64,000 bases of DNA from Lachnospiraceae bacterium (GTDB lineage: Bacteria; Bacillota; Clostridia; Lachnospirales; Lachnospiraceae). Both the position numbers and the translations under genes were made by a program. The DNA is taken from positions 50,036 to 114,035 of the forward strand of contig JAQVCW010000010.1 in assembly GCA_028689585.1 (NCBI GenBank), read 5' to 3'. Numbering within the stretch: position 1 is the stretch's first letter; every line of letters starts with the position of its first letter. A model generated the notes under the pieces. That model searched no databases. It saw only the letters and a program-made list of their open reading frames with translations, and was not told the DNA's origin. Of this stretch, positions 27,020-36,567 are shown one piece after another.

Positions 27020-27958
27020 ATGGAACTTGCAGTAAACCAAAAAGTTGGTTCGTCCGCGCCTCAGCCGGATATGAACCCGAATACAAAAGACATTGCCGCA
27101 ATGAATAAAGTATCACTGCGTGACCGGATCAAATCCTATCTGCGCACCCCGGGTTCCTTTGTTGTCTGTCTTCTGGTTCTGATAGCAGCAGCGCTTACCG
27201 TCTGTGTACTGGTATTCATGATAGGTTATATTCTGGTAAATGGCGTCCCGTATCTGAATGCGGATCTGTTTTCCTGGAACTACACTTCCGATAACTGTTC
27301 GGTGGTGCCGGCATTAGTAAATACTGTTTTTATGACTCTGCTTGCTTTGCTGATCGCAGTACCCTTTGGTATTTTCGCAGCAATTTATCTGGTGGAGTAT
27401 GCAAATAAAGGAAACAGGCTGGTAAAGGTGATTCGTATCACAGCGGAGACGCTGACCGGTATTCCTTCCATCGTTTATGGTCTGTTCGGTATGCTGTTTT
27501 TCGTAACTGCTCTGAAATGGAAATATTCCCTGCTGGCCGGTGCCTGCACACTTTCCATTATGATACTGCCGGTCATCCTGCGGACTACAGAGGAAGCACT
27601 GATGGCAGTTTCAGACTCTTTCAGGGAAGGAAGCTTCGGTCTGGGAGCGGGCAAGCTGCGCACGGTATTCCGTATTGTAATCCCTTCTGCAATCCCTGGA
27701 ATTCTTTCCGGTGTCATTCTGGCAACGGGACGTATCGTAGGTGAGACAGCAGCTTTGATCTACACTGCCGGATCCGTGGCAGAGATTCCAAAGAGCGTAT
27801 TTTCTTCAACCAGAACGCTGGCAGTACATATGTACCAGCTTTCCAATGAAGGTCTGCATATTAATCAGGCTTATGCAACGGCAGTAGTTTTGCTGGTACT
27901 GGTCGTTGTGATTAATCTGCTGTCCTCTGCACTGGCAAAGAAAATTTCAAAGGCCTGA
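27020..27958 (+). CDS. pstA: Phosphate ABC transporter permease
   Basis: 312 residues. Six membrane helices after a 40-residue cytoplasmic N-terminus; ETLTGIPSIVYGLFGM and the EAA loop AVSDSFREGSFGLGAGKLRT define the family. Starts 3 bp after pstC stops. Confidence 0.94.
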   Translation: MELAVNQKVGSSAPQPDMNPNTKDIAAMNKVSLRDRIKSYLRTPGSFVVCLLVLIAAALTVCVLVFMIGYILVNGVPYLNADLFSWNYTSDNCSVVPALVNTVFMTLLALLIAVPFGIFAAIYLVEYANKGNRLVKVIRITAETLTGIPSIVYGLFGMLFFVTALKWKYSLLAGACTLSIMILPVILRTTEEALMAVSDSFREGSFGLGAGKLRTVFRIVIPSAIPGILSGVILATGRIVGETAALIYTAGSVAEIPKSVFSSTRTLAVHMYQLSNEGLHINQAYATAVVLLVLVVVINLLSSALAKKISKA

Positions 27959-28050
27959 AGATAAGAATTAAGGGAACCGGTCCGTTACGGAACAGTTACG
28001 AATTAAATTATTAGTTACCGATACTTAACAAAAGAATGAGGATAGAATTC

Positions 28051-28800
28051 ATGAATAAGATGACAGTAGAAAATCTGGAATTATACTATGGCAGCTTTCA
28101 CGCATTGAAAACAGTGTCCATGGATATTCCGGAAAAACAGATTACGGCATTTATCGGACCGTCCGGCTGCGGAAAATCTACCCTGCTGAAATCCTTAAAC
28201 CGGATGAATGATCTGGTGGAAGGATGTAAGATCACAGGAAAGGTGCTGCTGGACAAGGATGATGTGTACCGCGATTTAGATGTAAACCTGCTGAGAAAAA
28301 GAGTGGGTATGGTATTCCAGAAACCGAATCCGTTTCCAATGAGTGTATATGATAATGTGGCTTACGGCCCCAGAACTCATGGCATTCGTTCCAAGGCAAA
28401 GCTGGATGACATCGTGGAGAAATCTCTTCGTGATGCGGCGATCTGGGATGAATTGAAGGACCGTCTGAAAAAAAGCGCGCTGGGACTTTCTGGCGGACAG
28501 CAGCAGCGTCTCTGCATCGCAAGAGCGCTGGCAGTGCAGCCGGAGGTTCTTCTGATGGACGAACCGACTTCCGCTCTGGATCCGATTTCCACATCAAAGA
28601 TCGAGGATCTGGCATCGGAATTAAAGAGCCAGTATACGATTGTAATGGTAACTCATAACATGCAGCAGGCCGTTCGTATTTCAGACCGTACTGTATTCTT
28701 CCTCCTGGGAGAAGTCGTTGAAGTCGGCAAGACAGATGAGATATTCTCCATGCCGAAGGATAAACGGACAGAAGATTATATTACAGGGAGGTTTGGTTGA
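28051..28800 (+). CDS. pstB: Phosphate ABC transporter ATPase
   Basis: 249 residues from ATG 28051 (GAGGAT site 6 bp before); the frame also opens at 28036. Walker [10 protein letters not shown], signature LSGGQQQRL, Walker [14 protein letters not shown] and switch VTHNM are all present. Energises PstCA. Confidence 0.97.
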   Translation: MNKMTVENLELYYGSFHALKTVSMDIPEKQITAFIGPSGCGKSTLLKSLNRMNDLVEGCKITGKVLLDKDDVYRDLDVNLLRKRVGMVFQKPNPFPMSVYDNVAYGPRTHGIRSKAKLDDIVEKSLRDAAIWDELKDRLKKSALGLSGGQQQRLCIARALAVQPEVLLMDEPTSALDPISTSKIEDLASELKSQYTIVMVTHNMQQAVRISDRTVFFLLGEVVEVGKTDEIFSMPKDKRTEDYITGRFG

Positions 28801-28801
28801 T

Positions 28802-29461
28802 ATGCGTGCACACTTTGATGAACAACTGGACAGATTAAATGAAGAACTGATTGCCATGGGCAATATGATTGAGCAGGCAATCGGAGCGGCGGTGGATGCC
28901 CTGATCCGTCAGGACGTGGAAAAAGCAAGGCAGACGGCTCAGAATGATACTCAGATCGATGAGCAGGAAAAAGAAATTGAGAACCTGTGCCTGAGACTGC
29001 TTCTTCAGCAGCAGCCGGTGGCAAGGGATCTGAGAAATATTTCTGCTGCGTTGAAAATGATTACAGATATGGAACGGATCGGTGATCATGCGGTTGATAT
29101 TTCCGAGCTGACCATCGTGATGGCAGAACATCCTTATATCAAGAAGCTGGATCATATTTCCCAGATGGCGAAAGAGACTATGGTGATGCTGATCAGAAGC
29201 ATAGAAGCATATGCGACGAAAGACCTGAAAAAAGCGCAGGCAGTGATTGAGCAGGATGATGTTATCGATGATCTGTTCCTGAAGGTAAAGACCGAGCTGA
29301 TCGGACTGATCCGTGAAAATGCTGAAAACGGCGAGCAGGCGGCGGATCTGCTGATGGTGGCAAAATATTTTGAGCGTATCGGAGATCATGCGACAAATAT
29401 TGCGGAATGGGTGATTTTCTCCATTACCGGCCAGCATAAGTATGCGTTTGAAAAAGCGTAA
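28802..29461 (+). CDS. phoU: Phosphate signalling protein PhoU
   Basis: 219 residues from ATG 28802, one base after the pstB stop, with GGGAGG inside the pstB end. Two PhoU three-helix repeats, each with a metal-site motif: MERIGDHAVDISE and FERIGDHATNIAE. Links Pst transport state to the PhoR/PhoP system and blocks excess uptake. Confidence 0.96.
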   Translation: MRAHFDEQLDRLNEELIAMGNMIEQAIGAAVDALIRQDVEKARQTAQNDTQIDEQEKEIENLCLRLLLQQQPVARDLRNISAALKMITDMERIGDHAVDISELTIVMAEHPYIKKLDHISQMAKETMVMLIRSIEAYATKDLKKAQAVIEQDDVIDDLFLKVKTELIGLIRENAENGEQAADLLMVAKYFERIGDHATNIAEWVIFSITGQHKYAFEKA

Positions 29462-29546
29462 CCGGCTTTGTACTGCCGGAGGTTTTGAATTACCAGTATA
29501 GGAGGGAGCGGCGTTCAACAGCAGATGCGGGCAGGAGGCAGACATA

Positions 29547-29795
29547 ATGCACAGATTATTTTTAATTTCTGAGAAAATACATGATATGACAAAGTGGAAA
29601 GTAAGCAGCGTATTTCTTTTTTTAAATATAGTGTACTGGTGTCTGATAGCTTTGGTTGTGGCTATTCTGGGTGTCTATGCAGGTTGTGGAACGATCGCAG
29701 GTCATGAAATTACGATTATCTGCATTGTAGGTTATACTGGACTGATCGTGGGTTTCCTGGGCGGAGTCTGGTATCTGGACCGTCAGGGAATGTGA
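29547..29795 (+). CDS. Small two-helix membrane protein
   Basis: 82 residues with two membrane helices (about 23-47 and 55-76) and a short basic N-terminus. GCAGGAGG site before the ATG. No family recognised. It follows phoU by 85 bp and precedes the operon terminator, so it may be transcribed with pst. Confidence 0.6.
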   Translation: MHRLFLISEKIHDMTKWKVSSVFLFLNIVYWCLIALVVAILGVYAGCGTIAGHEITIICIVGYTGLIVGFLGGVWYLDRQGM

Positions 29796-29808
29796 AAAAA
29801 TAATTTTG

Positions 29809-29854
29809 AAATGGTCATGCAGAGGCAGAGAGCTTCTGTGGGACCATTTTTTTG
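29809..29854 (+). terminator. Terminator after the pst-phoU region
   Basis: AAATGGTC ... GACCATTT with an inner CAGAGGC/GCTTCTG pairing, then TTTTTTT. Confidence 0.85.
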
Positions 29855-29980
29855 GTTATTCCGATTTTTATGTTGTTTTATTGCTTCTTTCGTTTTAGAA
29901 TGGAAAGCATGATGAGCAAAGCATATGCTGAAAGCAAATTTAAGATGGGCTGATGCTCAGAAGGAACGGGAGAAATCATT

Positions 29981-31150
29981 ATGAAACGTACAATGGAAAA
30001 AGCATCGATTTTATCATTATCTCTGATGCTGGTGTCTTCTTATTCGGTATCGACGGCGCTGCCGGATATGATGAATTTTTATAAGGGATTTTCAAGAAGC
30101 AGGGTGGAGCAGTTGATTTCCATTTCTTCGCTGGCAATTATGTGTGTCATTCTCTTAAATGGCTGGATTTCCCGTTATTTAAGCGAAAGGAAGAGCATTA
30201 TCGCAGGTCTCTTTCTCATTGCGGCGGGCGGATGTGTGCCGGTGCTGTGGCAGAGTTATCCGGTGGTATTTGCGGGCAGGGTGGTACTGGGCGTGGGCAT
30301 TGGCCTGATCAATGTACATGCGGTGAACATGATAAATGAACGGTATGAAGGAGAGGAACGGGCTTCTCTTCTGGGGTACCGGGCAGCGGCGGAGGTACTT
30401 GGCAATGCGGTGCTGACTCTGATCGTGGGACAGCTTCTGGGCTTTGGGTGGACAAAGGCATTCCTGATCTATTTCGCGGGGCTTCCGATTCTTTTTCTGT
30501 ATCTCGCCTTTGTCCCGGGCAAGAAAACGATTCCGGAAGAAGCAGAAGATCAGATAAAGGAAGGTGGGGCGGGGACCAGAAGACTTGCCATTTACATAAT
30601 GAGCGCGTGCATGGGAGGTCTGTTTATCTGCATTAACTCCAGCAGCACCATGCGTATTCCAAGTCTGATACTGGAACGGGGCATGGGGACGGAGGTGGAG
30701 TCCAGCATTGTTCTGAGTGCAATGATGATCATGGGAATTGTGTCCGGGGTGTTTTTTGGAAAGCTGGTACATCTGCTTGGAGGGTATCTGCGTCCGGTTA
30801 TGCTGCTGACACTGACTGTGGGCCTGGCCCTGGTAGCCTTTGCTCCAGGCATCTGGCTTCTTGGTATTGGAGCCATGGCGGCCGGGATGGCGCTGAATGT
30901 GCTGGTGACAACCGTGTTTCACCGGCTGTCCGGGCGGCTTTCACCAAAGGAAATAAAAACGGCAACCACAATGACGCTGGTGGGCTGTAATCTGGGTGCG
31001 TCCAGCTCTTCCCTGGTCATGGGAGCGATCGGACACATCAGTGATAACATAGGCGCTCCATTTGTGGTATTTGCCGCAGTGACGGCGCTGCTGGGGCTTG
31101 GCACAATAGTGAAAGCAGGACAAAGGGCGGCGGCAGGAAAGATATCATGA
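29981..31150 (+). CDS. MFS transporter
   Basis: 389 residues with about 12 membrane helices. The loop-2 type motif appears as GWISRYLSERKSIIAG and the helix-4 region as GRVVLGVGIGLIN. Resembles drug or metabolite exporters of the major facilitator superfamily; substrate unknown. The end overlaps the response regulator by 4 bp, so the transporter and the two-component system form one operon and the system may sense its substrate. Confidence 0.87.
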   Translation: MKRTMEKASILSLSLMLVSSYSVSTALPDMMNFYKGFSRSRVEQLISISSLAIMCVILLNGWISRYLSERKSIIAGLFLIAAGGCVPVLWQSYPVVFAGRVVLGVGIGLINVHAVNMINERYEGEERASLLGYRAAAEVLGNAVLTLIVGQLLGFGWTKAFLIYFAGLPILFLYLAFVPGKKTIPEEAEDQIKEGGAGTRRLAIYIMSACMGGLFICINSSSTMRIPSLILERGMGTEVESSIVLSAMMIMGIVSGVFFGKLVHLLGGYLRPVMLLTLTVGLALVAFAPGIWLLGIGAMAAGMALNVLVTTVFHRLSGRLSPKEIKTATTMTLVGCNLGASSSSLVMGAIGHISDNIGAPFVVFAAVTALLGLGTIVKAGQRAAAGKIS

Positions 31151-31812
31151 AGACGAAATTACTTGTGATTGAGGATGATACGGCGCTGGCCGAATTGATG
31201 TGCATGAATCTGGAAGCGGCGGGATATGAGGTGATCTATGCCTGCGATGGGGAGGCTGCTGTTTTGCTGATGCAGCAGCATGGGGATATCGCCCTTGCAC
31301 TGGCGGATATCATGCTTCCGGGCCGGGATGGTTTTTCACTCATGGAAGAGTTCCGGTGGAGAAAACTTCCGATTATCTATCTGACGGCAAAAGGAGATGT
31401 GGCATCCAAGGTAAAAGGGCTGAAAATAGGTGCTGAAGATTACATGGTAAAGCCGGTGGAGGTTCTGGAGCTTCTGGTGCGGATCGAAAAGGTGCTGGAG
31501 CGGACGGGAAGAGCCAGGAAGGCTCAGGAAATCGGGAATGTGAAGGTGGATTTAAAAAGGCACCAGGTCTATAAAAATGGTGAGATGGTGCGCCTGAAGC
31601 CCATGGAGTATGAACTATTGGTATTGCTGCTGCAAAATCGAAATGTGGCGGTGAGCAGAGAATATATTCTAAATCATGTGTGGGGAACGGATTTTATGGG
31701 AGAAACCCGGACAGTGGATGTACATATCGGACAACTGCGCAAAAAGCTGGGACTTGGGGAGGCGATAAAGACAATACCGAAGCTGGGATACCGTCTGGAG
31801 GAGAATGAATGA
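31147..31812 (+). CDS. OmpR/PhoB-type response regulator
   Basis: 221 residues. Receiver domain with EDD near the start, phospho-Asp in LALADIMLPG and Lys in YMVKPVE. A winged-helix C-terminus has VDLKRHQVYKNG, LKPMEYELLVLLLQN and TRTVDVHIGQLRKKLG. Overlaps both neighbours by 4 bp (MFS and kinase). Confidence 0.95.
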   Translation: MKTKLLVIEDDTALAELMCMNLEAAGYEVIYACDGEAAVLLMQQHGDIALALADIMLPGRDGFSLMEEFRWRKLPIIYLTAKGDVASKVKGLKIGAEDYMVKPVEVLELLVRIEKVLERTGRARKAQEIGNVKVDLKRHQVYKNGEMVRLKPMEYELLVLLLQNRNVAVSREYILNHVWGTDFMGETRTVDVHIGQLRKKLGLGEAIKTIPKLGYRLEENE

Positions 31813-33149
31813 AACTTTGGAAGAAAACGGTTTTGCTGATGCTGGTTACGCTGCTTCTCTCCATGCTGCTGACCGGAGGTATGACGCTTTATGCCACAGG
31901 CCGGAGAAATCTGGCGAATACCGCACAAAACTATGGGAAACAGATGCAGGTGTCTGCGGCACTTTTGGAGCAGTTCTGGGATAGTGCAAAGTACCGGCAG
32001 ATGAGTGAGACAGGAAAAGCATCTTACCGCAATTTTCAGTTCCGACAGTGCTGCGGGCGGGGGTATATTCTGCTGTCAGGAAAAGAGACTCTGGAAAATC
32101 TGACCGATTATGAAATTGACAATCTGGAGGATCTTCATCTGGAGGAAGAACAAAAGGCTTTCGATGGGAGTGTGGAGACGGAAAAAGCCGGGAGTTCTTC
32201 GGGCCTGAATTTAGAAACCGCGAAAAAGTATGATTATCAGATACAGCATTTGAATCAAAAGGATTTGATGCTGCAGAGAATATATCTGACGCAGCCGGAG
32301 CAGTGGATACTTTTGTCTGTGCAGGACATTACAGATATCATGAAAGAAATGAGGACACAGGTTCTGTGGTACGCAGGGAGCTGTGTGCTTATTTTTTGTG
32401 TGGCCGGATGTTTTATTTACTTTATGATGCGCCGTTATATGAAGCGGATGGAGGAACTGCAGGAGGTCTCCAGAAAGCAGGAGCAGTTGATGGGTGCACT
32501 GGCTCATGAAATGAAAACGCCGATGGCATCTATTATAGGATTTTCGGACAGTCTGATGCGGGTTCATCTGGGCGAAGGGCAGAAATTAAGAGCACTGAAG
32601 CATATCAACCGGGAGGGAAAGCGTCTGGAGGGGCTTTCGGCAAAAATGCTGCAGCTCCTTGGCCTTTATGAAAATGACGCCATTAAAATGAAAATCTATC
32701 CGGTCACGGAACTGGCTCAGCGCGTGATGGAAATTCAGCAGGAGAAGGCGGAGAACCAGGGGATACACCTGGTCTGCAGATGTGAAAAATTCCGCTTTCA
32801 GATGGATATTGATCTGATGGAAAACCTGCTGATCAATCTGCTGGATAATGCCATACAGGCATCCAGCCCGGGAGTTTCAGTACAGCTTCGGATTTTCCAG
32901 GAAGATCAAGAATGTATTTTCGAAGTAAAGGATTCCGGTGTGGGCATTCCGGAAGCGGAAATACCAAAGGTGACGGAGGCTTTCTACATGGCAGACAAAT
33001 CCAGAAGCAGAAAAAACGGCGGCGCAGGACTGGGGCTGTCTATATGCCAGCAGATTGTCCGGCTGCACGGCGGCTGCCTGCACATCAGCAGCGAGGAGGG
33101 TGTGGGAACCTCCGTGCGGGCAGAATTTCCGGGGAAGTCAGAGCGGTGA
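31809..33149 (+). CDS. Sensor histidine kinase
   Basis: 446 residues. Membrane helices at about 8-28 and 190-212 flank an extracytoplasmic sensor. The H-box is GALAHEMKTPMAS (His near 237), N-box LINLLDNAIQAS, G1 DSGVGIP and G2 NGGAGLGLSI. Pairs with the regulator just upstream. Confidence 0.94.
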   Translation: MKLWKKTVLLMLVTLLLSMLLTGGMTLYATGRRNLANTAQNYGKQMQVSAALLEQFWDSAKYRQMSETGKASYRNFQFRQCCGRGYILLSGKETLENLTDYEIDNLEDLHLEEEQKAFDGSVETEKAGSSSGLNLETAKKYDYQIQHLNQKDLMLQRIYLTQPEQWILLSVQDITDIMKEMRTQVLWYAGSCVLIFCVAGCFIYFMMRRYMKRMEELQEVSRKQEQLMGALAHEMKTPMASIIGFSDSLMRVHLGEGQKLRALKHINREGKRLEGLSAKMLQLLGLYENDAIKMKIYPVTELAQRVMEIQQEKAENQGIHLVCRCEKFRFQMDIDLMENLLINLLDNAIQASSPGVSVQLRIFQEDQECIFEVKDSGVGIPEAEIPKVTEAFYMADKSRSRKNGGAGLGLSICQQIVRLHGGCLHISSEEGVGTSVRAEFPGKSER

Positions 33150-33271
33150 CAGCTCGATGGCGGATTTGCCGAGGCGTTCTTGAAAGTTTACAAATTGCTT
33201 ACATTTTGCTGAATACTTTGTGCTCCGGAATGATTACTATGAGTTTATCAAGTGAAGGGAGCTGAGTATAG

Positions 33272-34750
33272 ATGAAAAAAGGAAAAGGATATGCAGGACT
33301 GGCAGTTGGCCTGGTCTTGAGTCTGTCAGGAAGTGCGTGGGCAAATGCGGATGTACTGAAGGAAAAAAATACGGAATCCAAAGTGCAGTTAATAGAGGGA
33401 AGTTCGAAAGCGGGGGAGGAAACGAAGGACAGGGAAGCAAAGAGTGTGGCAGAGCAGCTCCAGGCACCAGAGTACTACCGGACGGAGCTGCCTGGTCAGG
33501 CATCACCTGACGCAGAAGGTGAGACCACCGGCAGTGAAATGGAAGAGGCACAGCACGATTCTGAAAGCAGGGCAGAAGAAGCGCTGTCAGTTTTGGACAG
33601 TGAAAAATTGGCAGCACAGATAGAGGTAACTGTGGATGCTAAAGTAAATGTCCCCAAGACAGAGAAAATCTGTCTAAAAAAAGTCACCTGTTTCACGGGC
33701 AAAGAGGCGTTGGATATAACATCAAAATTAATGGATGCATTTCCCCTGGATTCTGGCAGTGAATTGATCGATACTTCTGAGACAGAAATAGAGGATTACG
33801 GAAGAATAGAAGAAAAAATTATTAAGGCCGGAGAACTTTTTTACGATGTACATTCATCTGTGGCGATGGAAAGTCCAAATGGAGAAACCAAAAAGATAAA
33901 AGCGATGAGTTTTTATTATTATTTGGATACCGAGCGCTTACCAGAGATTGCTGGCAGGACGAAAACCCTGGAGGAACTGTCCGGGGCAGACGAGGCTGCA
34001 GACAGTGTGGAGGCACAGAAAAAAGCACTTATGAAACTTTTTCAAAAATTGGGTATAAATGATCTGGAATTTGGAGGGCAATCTAGTGATAAGGTGAGTC
34101 TGAGTGATAAAAACGGGAACGAAATTCCGGTAGATTTCAATTTATACCATATGAAACGGCTGGTGGACAGTGTACCGGTAACTCTGGTTTGTGACGGCAA
34201 TGAATACCCGATTTATCCGCTGGCTGTAGATACAGAGACACAGTCAATGACAGAAAATAACTGGAATATGGAAGCATTCACCGCCTCCTTTTACAACGGG
34301 GTATTGCGCGGCTTTAACTGGTCTTTCCCGATGAAAATATCAGATTATTCGGATGAAGGAGAATTTTTACTTCCATTTGAAGAAATCAAAACTATTTTTG
34401 AAAATACGGTCACGGCAAAGACCGGAACCGTATCGGAACTCAATGTGGAACAGTATGCAGGCCCGGAAAAAACGTGGTACGGAACTTACGGATACCGTTT
34501 GGAAGAAATGAAAAATGTGAAAATAAAGATTGACCGGATTGACCTTGGCTATATGCGTGTCCGAATTGATGAGCGGGACAACAGCGAAGGACTTCTGATA
34601 CCGGTATGGGATTTCTTTGGAAGCTGGGAGGGAGAAATTCAAAACGAAGATGGCAGTGTGGAAAAGGTTGTGATGGATACGGACGACCTGTCACTGCTGA
34701 CGCTGGACGCCAGAGATGGCTCCGTAATCGAGCGGATGAGGGGGTATTAA
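33272..34750 (+). CDS. Secreted DUF6034-like protein
   Basis: 492 residues with a signal peptide ending near AWANAD. Mature part is acidic at the start, then mixed alpha/beta with TVSELNVEQYAGPEKTWYG and ...MRVRIDERDNSEGLLIPVWDF near the C-terminus. The overall look resembles the Lachnospiraceae DUF6034 group; this is from memory and not certain. It lies 122 bp after the kinase and may be a target of that system. Function unknown. Confidence 0.6.
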   Translation: MKKGKGYAGLAVGLVLSLSGSAWANADVLKEKNTESKVQLIEGSSKAGEETKDREAKSVAEQLQAPEYYRTELPGQASPDAEGETTGSEMEEAQHDSESRAEEALSVLDSEKLAAQIEVTVDAKVNVPKTEKICLKKVTCFTGKEALDITSKLMDAFPLDSGSELIDTSETEIEDYGRIEEKIIKAGELFYDVHSSVAMESPNGETKKIKAMSFYYYLDTERLPEIAGRTKTLEELSGADEAADSVEAQKKALMKLFQKLGINDLEFGGQSSDKVSLSDKNGNEIPVDFNLYHMKRLVDSVPVTLVCDGNEYPIYPLAVDTETQSMTENNWNMEAFTASFYNGVLRGFNWSFPMKISDYSDEGEFLLPFEEIKTIFENTVTAKTGTVSELNVEQYAGPEKTWYGTYGYRLEEMKNVKIKIDRIDLGYMRVRIDERDNSEGLLIPVWDFFGSWEGEIQNEDGSVEKVVMDTDDLSLLTLDARDGSVIERMRGY

Positions 34751-34761
34751 AGGAGGCTATT

Positions 34762-34878
34762 ATGTCCTCTCAGATTGGGGCTGGAAAGACAACAGCGATA
34801 CGTGTCTATATGAACAGCGTGAATTTCAAAACAGCGGAGGCCGTTGCAGGATCTATGCTGAAAATAATCAAAATATAG
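34762..34878 (+). CDS. Short reading frame with P-loop-like start, possible gene remnant
   Basis: 38 codons with an AGGAGG site 5 bp before the ATG. Reads MSSQIGAGKTTAIRVYMNS and ends SMLKIIKI. GAGKTTAI resembles an ABC ATPase Walker A, but the rest does not continue the fold. It may be the fused ends of a deleted ABC gene downstream of the secreted protein. A terminator follows 20 bp later. Confidence 0.35.
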   Translation: MSSQIGAGKTTAIRVYMNSVNFKTAEAVAGSMLKIIKI

Positions 34879-34897
34879 AAAAAGTCATAAAAAAGAA

Positions 34898-34942
34898 TCC
34901 CGGCGGATTTTGGTATAAATACCAAAACAGCCGGGGTTTTTA
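34898..34942 (+). terminator. Rho-independent terminator
   Basis: CCCGGCGGATTTTGGTA pairs with TACCAAAACAGCCGGGG, loop TAAA, followed by TTTTT. Ends the MFS/TCS/secreted-protein transcript; it faces the converging nucleosidase-like gene. Confidence 0.9.
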
Positions 34943-34997
34943 ACTGGGGTAGTTCAAATTTACTGAGAACAGAAAAAACGATTTGAGATTACAGTGT

Positions 34998-35936
34998 TTA
35001 TTCTGCTTTTGCAGCCATATACGCTTCTGCTACATTCAGCACGTAACCCTGGCAGGCAGCACCGGTCTCCGGATTAAAGTCTTCGCCGTAAATACCGGTG
35101 TTGGACAGAATACGAATGCCAATGAAGGGGATGCCGTAGTTTGCGCACATCTGTGCAGCGGCATTTGTTTCCATTTCTTCACAGGAAGATCCGGTGAGTT
35201 CATGCAGATAGAGCATGCGGTCGATCTGGTTATTCCATTCGTTGCTGGTAGAGATAACGCCCTCGATAATGGTACCTTCCGTGTAAGTATCGGTCACACT
35301 TTCAGCGGCTGCGAGCAGTTCTTCATCACAAGGATAATCTACTTTTTCGGTAAACTCTCCAGCTTCAGGATCATAGCTGTAGACACCCTGCATTTCGATA
35401 GCCTTGTAGTCCACGCCTTCGCCTTCTGCGGATGGCGTGCTTTTCCATGCACTGGAAGCAACACTGTTTTTACCGAGTACAATATCAAAGGTATGTAATT
35501 CCGGATCATGTCCGCCGCTGGTCCCCTGATTGATAACTGCACATGGATGGAATTTTTCTATGGCAAGAGCGGTAGAAGCACCGGCATTGGCAGATTCCTG
35601 CTCTGTACGAAGCACTACGACAGGATATCCCTTATAGGTACCGGATACGCAGTAATATGGTCCAACATACATTTCTTCTGCATTTTCCAGTGCAGCGATC
35701 ATCTCAGAAGTTTCCAGGCTCATGGCGCCCTCGAGAAGAATTGGTCCGTTGGGATCGTAGCAGTCGGTTAAATAGGATCCGGCGGCTTCGGTAACGGCCT
35801 CGGTCATTTCTTCCATGGCTGTGTCTGCGGCTGTTTCTGCTTCAGTAGAGACTTCTGTCTCCTCTGCGAAGGAAATTGCGGTCATGGATAAGGTCATGCT
35901 CCCTGCCAGCAGGAAGGCTAATACAGTTTTTTTCAT
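34998..35936 (-). CDS. Secreted nucleosidase/phosphorylase-superfamily protein with altered active site
   Basis: 312 residues. Sec signal (MKKTVLAFLLAGSMTLSMTA..., cut near SFA|EE), an acidic Glu/Thr/Ala linker, then a PNP/MTA-SAH nucleosidase fold: EGAMSLETSEMI, INQGTSGGHDPELHTFDIVLG (spread over 136-155), EEMETNAAAQMC and IGIRILSNTG. The ribose-contacting Glu is kept (Glu256), but the catalytic Asp of MTAN (usually RxxSD) is Asn279. It is therefore closer to secreted homologs of unknown substrate than to MtnN. Single gene. Confidence 0.75.
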   Translation of the reverse strand: MKKTVLAFLLAGSMTLSMTAISFAEETEVSTEAETAADTAMEEMTEAVTEAAGSYLTDCYDPNGPILLEGAMSLETSEMIAALENAEEMYVGPYYCVSGTYKGYPVVVLRTEQESANAGASTALAIEKFHPCAVINQGTSGGHDPELHTFDIVLGKNSVASSAWKSTPSAEGEGVDYKAIEMQGVYSYDPEAGEFTEKVDYPCDEELLAAAESVTDTYTEGTIIEGVISTSNEWNNQIDRMLYLHELTGSSCEEMETNAAAQMCANYGIPFIGIRILSNTGIYGEDFNPETGAACQGYVLNVAEAYMAAKAE

Positions 35937-36072
35937 ATGTGTGTTCTCCTTTTGATGTGAATTTCAAGTCACAAGGAATTCTAGCATTACATGGCTGGTG
36001 CGTCAAGAAAATTATTTTTATGGGACCTTCAAAGATAAAAAAATAAAAAGATAAAAAGCACATAGAAAATAC

Positions 36073-36099
36073 TTGACATAGATAGATCAACGATATAAT
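36073..36099 (+). promoter_or_regulatory. padR promoter with repeated GATATA operator
   Basis: TTGACA at 36073 and TATAAT at 36094, a short 15-bp spacer. From 36091 to 36134 the word CGATATA recurs three times with about 20-bp spacing, a likely autoregulatory binding site for the PadR protein encoded next. Confidence 0.55.
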
Positions 36100-36154
36100 A
36101 TGTAGATAACCGATATATAGATGGCCGATATAGAAAACGAGAGGAGAGGTAATT

Positions 36155-36481
36155 ATGGCGATTGATAAAACACTGGTGTCTGGCAGCATGACGATGCTGC
36201 TGCTGAAGCTGTTGTCGGAGCAGGATATGTATGGATATGAGATGATTGATACCCTGCGGCAGCGTTCGCAAAATGTATTTGAACTGAAGGCGGGCACACT
36301 GTATCCGCTGCTGCACAGCCTGGAGGATAAGGGACTGCTGGGCGTTTATGAAAAGGAAGTGCTGGGGAAGACACGCAAGTATTACAGCATCACCCGGGAG
36401 GGGAAGCATCTTCTGAAGAATAAAGAAGAGGAATGGAAGAAGTATTCCAATGCAGTTGCCAGTGTGCTGGCGCTGGCATAG
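36155..36481 (+). CDS. PadR-family transcriptional regulator
   Basis: 108 residues with the PadR winged helix: LLLKLLSEQDMYGYEMIDTL, LKAGTLYPLLHSLEDKGLL and RKYYSITREGKHLL. The short C-terminal helix places it in subfamily 2. AGGAGAGG site. It precedes a membrane protein whose N-terminus is the kind often coupled to PadR repressors; co-transcription is likely. Confidence 0.92.
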   Translation: MAIDKTLVSGSMTMLLLKLLSEQDMYGYEMIDTLRQRSQNVFELKAGTLYPLLHSLEDKGLLGVYEKEVLGKTRKYYSITREGKHLLKNKEEEWKKYSNAVASVLALA

Positions 36482-36567
36482 GGCAGGATAGAAATGGCTG
36501 GATGGTTGTCGGTCCATTTGCTGAAGGCAAATTTAGGTTGGGCTGATGTTCGATGGGGGTATAATAT

